Source: an uncultured Eubacteriales bacterium (GTDB lineage: Bacteria > Bacillota > Clostridia > Monoglobales > Firm-18). From it: a DNA stretch of 16,096 bases. The stretch is taken from assembly GCA_905210885.1 (NCBI GenBank), contig CAJLYO010000015.1, positions 1 through 16,096 on the forward strand. The letters run 5' to 3'. This document shows positions 1 to 4,904 of this stretch, one piece after another; position 1 is the first letter of the stretch, and each line of letters starts with the position of its first letter. The notes under the pieces are model-generated. The model did no database searches and was not told the DNA's origin. It saw only the letters and a list, made by a program, of their open reading frames with translations. The position numbers and the translations under genes were made by a program.

Positions 1-139
1 TTGGTGCATGGTATATACTCTTTAGGTCATTAGCAAATGCTTTTTTGTCTTTTTCTGCAACATATTTCAAGGTGTTTCGCACCTGATGAACGATACAACG
101 CTGATATTCGGTATTTGGGTATGCTGCTGCAATTTCTAC
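1..139 (-). pseudogene. IS256-family (mutator-type) transposase fragment
   Basis: The minus-strand frame from about 139 down to the window edge has no stop codon and contains AAYPNTEYQRCIVHQVRN followed by LKYVAEKDKKAFANDLKSIY. The Q-R-C-x-V-H-Q-x-R-N block followed by a lysine-rich stretch is characteristic of IS256/mutator transposases, just downstream of the second catalytic aspartate. The sequence upstream of this block, which should carry that aspartate and the N-terminal half, is absent. At about 136-140 it gives way to an unrelated small ORF. No start codon or ribosome binding site leads into the frame. The reading may continue to the left of the window. I take it as a remnant of a once mobile element joined here by deletion or rearrangement; an assembly join is also possible. 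Confidence 0.8.
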
Positions 140-324
140 AGACAAAACCAAGTTTTTGCATGCTTTAACCGTTCTTTAACCTCATAATCCGTAATAGGTC
201 TGCCGCATTTTTTGCATACAAGCTGCGCGTTTCTGCCCCCGAAAAGGAGTCTTTCGGCAGTACACGAAGATACGGATAACACTATCGGTCTTTTTGAATA
301 ATCTTTACAGCAGCATTCCTGCAT
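136..324 (-). CDS. Small zinc-ribbon-like protein, apparently 3'-truncated
   Basis: This is a 62-residue frame beginning MQECCCKDYS. I chose the ATG at 322-324 because GGGAG lies about 8 bases upstream; the longer reading back to 381 would run through the hairpin at 354-378. The protein holds C37-K-K-C40-G-R-P and then K-T-W-F-C61, after which it stops with TAG at 136-138. A usual zinc ribbon would have a second CxxC pair, so the fourth ligand seems to be missing. The transposase-like sequence begins at the same point, which suggests that the 3' end was cut off by the rearrangement. I do not recognise the family. It lies 65 bases beyond the toxin remnant and after a terminator-like hairpin, so it would need its own promoter. 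It may not be expressed. Confidence 0.4.
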   Translation of the reverse strand: MQECCCKDYSKRPIVLSVSSCTAERLLFGGRNAQLVCKKCGRPITDYEVKERLKHAKTWFCL

Positions 325-347
325 GCTCAGCACTCCCTTCAGTAAAT

Positions 348-378
348 AAAAAACCTGCGGATAAATAATATCCGCAGG
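348..378 (-). terminator. Intrinsic terminator-like hairpin A
   Basis: On the minus strand a perfect 10-bp stem, CCTGCGGATA paired with TATCCGCAGG around a 5-base loop (354-378), is followed at once by six T (348-353). It begins 11 bases after the toxin stop codon, the usual position for a terminator of a toxin-antitoxin unit. It is a near copy of the hairpin at 1461-1485. Confidence 0.7.
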
Positions 379-389
379 CATTACATGTG

Positions 390-661
390 TCAGAACAGAT
401 CGCTGTGAGACCCTGTTCTGGTTAATGTTAAAGTAATCATATCGTTTTCAACTTTATAGATAAGCAGCCAATCGGGACATATATGACATTCACGGTGTCC
501 CATATACTCACCTCTTAACGCATGATCACAATATTTTTCCGGAAGTGTACTTCCTTCGCGCAAAAGTATTACAACCTCTTCAAACAGGAAAATATCATAC
601 CCGCGTTTTACAATTACCTTAAAATCTCTTTTAAATCTGGCAAATAACGAACACTAAGCAT
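390..661 (-). pseudogene. yafQ: YafQ-type toxin gene (RelE/ParE superfamily), frameshifted near the 5' end
   Basis: YafQ toxins are ribosome-dependent mRNA endonucleases. Reading down to the TGA at 390-392, the frame gives RFKRDFKVIVKRGYD, then LPEKYCDHALRGEYMGH, RECHICPDWLLIYK and RTGSHSDLF at the C-terminus. These match the YafQ family closely, including the H, H-x-x-x-D-W and R-T-G-S-H-S-D-L-F residues associated with catalysis. The ATG at 659-661 starts MLSVRY but reaches a stop after 15 codons, because one base is missing about 20 bases into the gene. Restoring one base would give 90 residues, a normal length. The toxin frame itself has a TAG just upstream and no start codon. The ATG overlaps the antitoxin stop (AATGCTTAG), the usual arrangement in these operons. 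The toxin is presumably silent; a sequencing error would be the alternative. Confidence 0.8.
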
Positions 662-857
662 TTAAATCCCTCATAAGCTCTGACATATCATCATATGCCT
701 TACTCATATTACGGTTGTCGTTTACATCATCAATTGCTGCAAGAGTTTCAGCGTTGGGGGAATCAACAGCAAGTTCAAACGGAATCTTACCAAGTCTTAC
801 CGCTTGTCTGCAAAAAACACCTATATATGTTTGCGATGTCCAGTAATCTCTCGGCAC
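654..857 (-). pseudogene. RelB/DinJ-type antitoxin, 5'-truncated
   Basis: The last 54 or so residues of this 67-residue frame, from VFCRQAVRLGKIPFEL through to MSELMRDLNA, resemble the C-terminal half of RelB/DinJ antitoxins. In these the block F-x-R-Q-x-V-R-x-x-x-I-P-F-E joins the DNA-binding part to the toxin-binding tail. The N-terminal ribbon-helix-helix part is missing. The first 10 or so residues are out-of-frame sequence from the neighbouring zinc-finger gene, and the ATG at 857 has no credible origin as an antitoxin start. The stop (654-656) overlaps the toxin start, so toxin and antitoxin form one unit. With no DNA-binding domain it could not autoregulate. Loss of the antitoxin fits with the toxin next to it also being dead. 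Confidence 0.75.
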
Positions 858-1278
858 TTTCGTTTTCCTCGCCGCCTTTGTCTATTTCAAGCTCCACCCC
901 ATAAAACAAATTACCCGAGCCGTAGAAAATCGGCTCGGGCTTGTAACTGTAGTTTTTAATTGCGCTTTTATTGAATTTTTCAAAGCAGTCATGACAGAAC
1001 GGATAATCGCTGTCGTCCTCGTAATAAGCGCTGTCGTTATGTATAAGGGCGCCGCAGCCCTCGCAGACTGTGTAGCGTTCCTCATAACAGTCGGTGCATA
1101 AGGTAACGGTTGAATCACCTTCGGCGTCGCTTCGCCAAATCCGTTCGCCGCAGCTGCTGCATAAAACGGTTTCGTCGTTTAGGCATTCGCCGCAAAACAC
1201 CTTTCCTTCAAATTCGTGTGCCTCCTCCGGGCTTAGTAATGCTCCGCATTTGGAGCAAATTATGTTGTTTCCTTTCAC
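787..1278 (-). pseudogene. Zinc-finger/amidoligase-like protein, C-terminally truncated and fused to antitoxin DNA
   Basis: The GTG start at 1276-1278 is supported by AGGAGG at 1288-1293, 9 bases away; the nearer ATG is out of frame and only 2 bases from that site. The 163-residue frame carries six CxxC pairs (C8/C11, C29/C32, C40/C43, C61/C64, C72/C75, C95/C98), read as three LIM-like zinc modules. After these comes NLFYGVELEIDKGG (about 123-136), which resembles the opening of the Amidoligase_2 domain (F-G-V-E-L-E). That domain should run on for some 200 residues, but homology ends near residue 150 (about position 830-840). A 13-residue out-of-frame tail follows, reading into antitoxin sequence. 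The catalytic domain is therefore absent. The DUF960-like gene lies immediately upstream and its stop codon overlaps this ribosome binding site, so the two were once an operon pair. Confidence 0.65.
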
Positions 1279-1287
1279 TTTTCATTA

Positions 1288-1293
1288 CCTCCT
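1288..1293 (-). promoter_or_regulatory. Ribosome binding site that decides the GTG start at 1278
   Basis: AGGAGG on the minus strand, 9 bases before GTG. Its first base is the last base of the upstream TAA stop (1293-1295), showing that the two genes were tightly coupled. Confidence 0.75.
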
Positions 1294-1578
1294 TAATATT
1301 CATTTGCAAACAGCATTGCAGAATATGTGCCGCTGTCAATAACAAAAATCTTTGCCGTTATCGGCTCAGGTACATTCAGCACATACTTTCGCTTGTACGC
1401 GGGGCACCTCCTGAGAATGAGTAATTACCTGTTTTCCGTCTTTTTCGGACTAAGAAAAAACCTGCAGATAATCAATATCTGCAGGCATCTGCCGTATCAT
1501 ATCCCACATTAAAGCTTGCAGCGCGGGCGGCATATTTTCCGATACGGAATTGGTTATGAACTTTTGATTGTTAAATAT
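1293..1578 (-). pseudogene. DUF960-like small protein gene with lost start, amber stop and frameshift
   Basis: Read piecewise, the minus strand encodes a DUF960-like protein of about 94 residues: IFNNQKFITNSVSENMPP, then LQALMWDMIRQM, PADIDYLQVFS, a TAG, SEKDGKQVITHSQEVP, and after a shift YKRKYVLNVPEPITAK, IFVIDSGTYSAML and FANEY with TAA at 1293-1295. Three lesions are visible. The expected start is ATA (1576-1578) with no ribosome binding site. A TAG at 1450-1452 replaces what is normally a hydrophobic residue after QVF. One extra base sits in the GGGG run at 1401-1404 (plus strand). DUF960 is a domain of unknown function from Bacillota, assigned here from remembered family patterns (MW..I, DYLQVF, HSQE). 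The 5' end lies 28 bases beyond the esterase stop codon. It is clearly dead unless the sequence is faulty at three places. Confidence 0.7.
1455..1485 (-). terminator. Intrinsic terminator-like hairpin B, downstream of the large operon
   Basis: A perfect 10-bp stem, CCTGCAGATA with TATCTGCAGG around a 5-base loop (1461-1485), is followed on the minus strand by six T (1455-1460). It lies inside the dead DUF960-like gene, 122 bases after the esterase stop. It is the first good terminator structure below the seven-gene run and may end that transcript. It is a near copy of hairpin A. Confidence 0.65.
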
Positions 1579-1606
1579 ATATTTGCAGGTTGGTGTAATC
1601 CGAATT

Positions 1607-2365
1607 TCACCGATGTAATAATGACTTTTCAATATAACCGTCAATTATCTTCATATAGGAATAAACCTGCTCATCCGTTGAGGTATAGTTAAGCAGGATA
1701 AAAGCGTGTTCTGCGCCGTCAATCTCGTAATAATCACATTTATTGCCGATTCTGCTCATCTTCTCACAGAATTTTCGGGAAATTGCGCAATCCACAACTT
1801 CATCTTTACTGCCGTGCATTATTAAAAATTCCGCATTGCATTTTTTCACGTTATACAGCGGAGAGGCTTTTTTTCGCTCCTCAGGCGTTTTAGCCGTTAC
1901 ACTCCAGCGTTCTGCGGTTAAGTCCAGCACGAGATTTGCGCCGACTACAAAACTTGCGCCTATGGCATCGTCCATTCCAAGCTCAACAGCCAGATGTCCT
2001 CCGGCAGAATCTCCTATTATAATCAGCTTTTTAAAATCCGCATTGGCTCTCATAAACTTTACCGCGTCTTTGCAGTCCTCAATCAAGTCAAACACAGTTG
2101 TTGACCCGCAAAATTCAATTGAGCGGTATGAAACAGCCGCAGACACATATCCCTTATCGGCATAGTACTGCGCCTGAAAGTTCATCCAGCCTCCGTCCCA
2201 GTTATCGGAATCGGTCGTGACAGCATTCCAGCTTCCACCATGTATAGCAAGCACGGCAATATCGGTTTCGGCTTTCGGAATGTACATTTTAACCGGCAGT
2301 CTTACTCCGCTTACTGTTTTATAATATGTATCAAGCTGCGGCTTGATATCCTTAATTTTTTTCAA
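1607..2365 (-). CDS. Alpha/beta-hydrolase esterase (hormone-sensitive-lipase/Aes-like)
   Basis: This 252-residue protein has the full signature of an alpha/beta-hydrolase carboxylesterase: HGGSW at 42-46 (oxyanion hole), GDSAGG at 118-123 with the nucleophile Ser120, HGSKDEVV at 184-191 with acid Asp188, and GAEHAF at 217-222 with catalytic His220. There is no signal peptide or membrane segment, so it should act in the cytoplasm. The start is TTG (2363-2365), chosen because GGAGG lies 7 bases upstream and the frame opens with MKKIKDIK. It is the last gene of the run, 21 bases after the kinase stop. In this context it could remove acetyl or other acyl groups from imported oligosaccharides, as esterases in glycan loci often do; that is inference. 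The family is broad, and a peptidase or a lipase-like role is not excluded. Confidence 0.85.
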   Translation of the reverse strand: MKKIKDIKPQLDTYYKTVSGVRLPVKMYIPKAETDIAVLAIHGGSWNAVTTDSDNWDGGWMNFQAQYYADKGYVSAAVSYRSIEFCGSTTVFDLIEDCKDAVKFMRANADFKKLIIIGDSAGGHLAVELGMDDAIGASFVVGANLVLDLTAERWSVTAKTPEERKKASPLYNVKKCNAEFLIMHGSKDEVVDCAISRKFCEKMSRIGNKCDYYEIDGAEHAFILLNYTSTDEQVYSYMKIIDGYIEKSLLHR

Positions 2366-2372
2366 TTTTTTG

Positions 2373-2377
2373 CCTCC
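2373..2377 (-). promoter_or_regulatory. Ribosome binding site supporting the TTG start of the esterase
   Basis: GGAGG on the minus strand, 7 bases before TTG at 2363-2365. No ATG is present near it in this frame, so the unusual start rests on this site. Confidence 0.75.
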
Positions 2378-2386
2378 AAAACAAAA

Positions 2387-4103
2387 TCAGTATTCTATTT
2401 TCGGTATAAGAATTTTTATACATGTACCGACATTTTCCGCGCTTTCGACGGTAATACCGTACTTATTACCGAAAACAAGCCTTATGCGGCGGTCAACATT
2501 TTTCAGCCCGACATGATTTTTGCCGGGAAGCTTTGTATCGTCCTTAAGATTTTTTTATCAAACCTTCCAAAGCCTCTTTTGTCATTCCCACACCGTCATC
2601 CGAAATTTCAACAAGAATATTATCGTCAAGGCTTCTTGCTCGTATCGTAATAACTCCGCCGCCTTTCGGACGAATACCGTGCATAACGGCGTTTTCGATA
2701 ATAGGCTGAAACGTGAGCTTAAGCATTTTATAAGAGCTTATTCCGGGCTGAATATCCCACACAAAATTAAGTTTGTCCCTGTAATTCTTACTTATAATAT
2801 AAATATATATATTTGTGTGTTTCAACTCCTCCTCCATTCTCACGAGATAATGAGCGGTATCAAGGCTTATATACAAAAGATTTGAAAGCGGTTTTATTAT
2901 ATCCGTTATGGGGTTGTCTTCACCCAATCGGTTAATCGCCGTCCAGTTAATTGAGTCAAGGGTATTGTTCAGAAAATGGGGGTTAAGCTGCGACTGCAGC
3001 GCATACACCTGCATCTGATTAAACATAGCAAGCTGATTGTTAAGCTTTTCCTCAAGCTCAATATTTTTGTCCTGTGCGCCTCTTATTCTTTCAATTATAA
3101 ACTTAACCTCGTCCTGATATCCTTCGGGTTCGGGTGAATGAGTTTTATAAATTTCATTAAGCACTGAACCTATGGGTTTGTATGTCTGAAATGTAATAAC
3201 GGCGGCTATGGCAATTCCGGCTGCCAGCAAAACGAACATTATCAGCAAAAACGTCCAGAAATTAACGTCTGCCGCACTTTTATAAGACGCCGGGAGCAGC
3301 GATATATAAGAATAATCGTACTCTGCGGAATGTACAAGCCGATAGTAATACTGCTTGCCGTCAAGAGCAACAGTACCGTTTCCTTCGTTTAAATTTTTAA
3401 CTGTGTTTTCCGCCTCTCCCGAGATATTTTCGGCACTTGAAATCATTTTGCCGTCATCAGAAAGGAAAACCGCATTAACGCCGTCAACGGTTCTGCTGCT
3501 TTTTAAAATTTCTGTAAAATAACGCACTTCAAGGTTTACGACAACACAGCCTATAGACTGCTGCTGGTCAATTGTAACACAGCGTATTATGCTTATAAGC
3601 TCCGGAAATCTGTCATATTTTTTTCTGTTTAAAAACAGGGTTTTATTGGTTTTTAACTGTTTATACGGCTCAAACCAATTGGTATCTTTGTATTTAGAAT
3701 ACGGAAAGACCTGCTGATTTTCAATCAGCAAGTCTTTATTATCACTGTAAACATATATTGAATGTATATAGGGAAAAACCGTAGTATAGTTTGCCACACT
3801 TTCGCGTATGCCGGACAAAACCCGTTCACTCGGCGAAAAAAGGCAGAAATTAAGCACATTCTCATTCATGGCAGTGCGAAGCGCTATAAGCTCGCCGTCT
3901 TTTATCACGGTGTCAAAATTGTCGCTTATGGTTGCGGCGTTTGTCCGGAGTATTATGTCCCTCTCATGACTGCGCGAATTTCTTACATTCAGGTAAAACA
4001 AAGAGCCTATCGTGCCCATCAGCACAATAACGACAGTCAAAATCAGTGCAAGATTGCGCATAACCACGCTGTTCATGCGGAAAAATCTAATTTTTTCAAT
4101 CAT
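2387..4103 (-). pseudogene. YesM-type sensor histidine kinase, frameshifted in an A7 tract near the 3' end
   Basis: A membrane sensor kinase of the LytS/YesM class (His_kinase plus HATPase_c). Segments in order: TM1 at about 17-39, an extracellular region at about 40-280 (Cache-like position and size), TM2 at about 282-307, a linker with coiled-coil character, the phosphoacceptor block QLNPHFLNNTLDSI with His376, the N box PIIENAVMHG (467-476) and the G box DDGVGM (502-507). The uninterrupted frame then ends at TAA (2544) after 519 residues. The sequence beyond it, read one base over, continues LKDDTKLPGKNHVGLKNV and further to LIPKIEY, with TGA at 2387-2389. Removing one A from the A7 tract (T7 at 2550-2556 on the plus strand) restores a normal 571-residue kinase. 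GGAGG lies 7 bases before the ATG. The response regulator stops 14 bases upstream. It could be a real lesion, a homopolymer error, or rescue by transcript slippage. Confidence 0.85.
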
Positions 4104-4117
4104 GAAAAATCCTCCGA

Positions 4118-4876
4118 TTACCGGCTGTTACCGATATTTTTAATAGGGTACTGCTTCGGCGTTACACCTGTTGACTGTTTAAATATTTTTATAAAATAAT
4201 TGCAGTTTCTGAAGCCAACCTTGTCGCTTATTTCCTTTACCGTGTACTTACCGGTTTTTAAGAGCCTTATGGCTTCCTCTATGCGCAGGGAATTAAGATA
4301 CTTTACAAAGCCCATTCCCATATGCCTTGTAAAAATACCGCTGAAGTATCTGTATGAAAGATACACATGCTTTGAAACATCATAAAGGGAAATATCGCTT
4401 TTTTTGAAATTTTCCTGTATATACAAAAGAGCAATCTCCATAATCCTGCTGTCGTCAACAGGCTCATTATCCGAAGCTTCATTTATCTCGGGCTCCGAAA
4501 TGTCACCCACGGTATTTTTGGCTTTATCCAAAGCCGCCCTTAATTCTCTCGGCATAACGGGCTTTTCGATATACGTAATAACTCCGTAATCCATGCCTTG
4601 TTTAACATAAGAGTAATCCCTGTATGCACTTACGAAAATAACAGCGATTTCAAGAGAATTTTCATATACATATTTTGCAATTTCAATGCCGGAAACCTTT
4701 GGCATACACACGTCCGTCATAATTATATCAACAGGATTTGACTTAATATATTCTATGGCGCCTTCACCGTCGTCAAATGTCTTGACAACGGTGAAACCGT
4801 CCACATTGGTGTTGATAAAATCCCTTAAATTGCTCATAATTGCCGGTTCGTCTTCCGCAATAATAACCCGCAGCAT
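4118..4876 (-). CDS. YesN-type response regulator with AraC-family DNA-binding domain
   Basis: A 252-residue regulator. Residues 1-120 form a receiver domain with the acidic pocket E8-D9, the phosphoacceptor Asp55 (IIMTDVCMPK), Ser83 and Lys105 (EKP). A short linker (about 121-145) leads to an AraC-type domain with two helix-turn-helix units, about 158-185 and 208-235, the second ending in the familiar G-F-x-x-x-x-Y-F-x-x-x-F-K and G-V-T-P-x-Q-Y-P. AGGAG lies 7 bases before the ATG at 4874-4876. It is followed after 14 bases by its cognate kinase and lies 28 bases after the 853-residue SLH protein. Phosphorylated YesN-type regulators commonly activate carbohydrate uptake and degradation genes; here the obvious candidate target is the operon it sits in. 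The binding site would be upstream of the window. Confidence 0.93.
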   Translation of the reverse strand: MLRVIIAEDEPAIMSNLRDFINTNVDGFTVVKTFDDGEGAIEYIKSNPVDIIMTDVCMPKVSGIEIAKYVYENSLEIAVIFVSAYRDYSYVKQGMDYGVITYIEKPVMPRELRAALDKAKNTVGDISEPEINEASDNEPVDDSRIMEIALLYIQENFKKSDISLYDVSKHVYLSYRYFSGIFTRHMGMGFVKYLNSLRIEEAIRLLKTGKYTVKEISDKVGFRNCNYFIKIFKQSTGVTPKQYPIKNIGNSR

Positions 4877-4904
4877 ATTATTTCTCCTTTTATCCCATAA
4901 CGTG

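Noticed and set aside
354..1485. The two hairpins as terminal inverted repeats of an insertion sequence
   Set aside because: Each is a complete self-pairing palindrome followed by T6 in the same orientation, and no transposase lies between them.
1094..1512. Overlapping plus-strand ORFs opposite the zinc-finger and DUF960-like remnants
   Set aside because: No ribosome binding site, no recognisable domain, and the minus strand explains the sequence.
1450..1644. A separate 64-residue protein starting inside the esterase gene
   Set aside because: Its first 20 or so residues are out-of-frame esterase DNA and spacer; the rest is the broken DUF960-like gene.
2544..2560. Programmed -1 ribosomal frameshift at the A7 tract of the kinase
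   Set aside because: A -1 slip leads to the third frame and not to the one that holds the kinase C-terminus; a +1 shift or loss of one A is needed.
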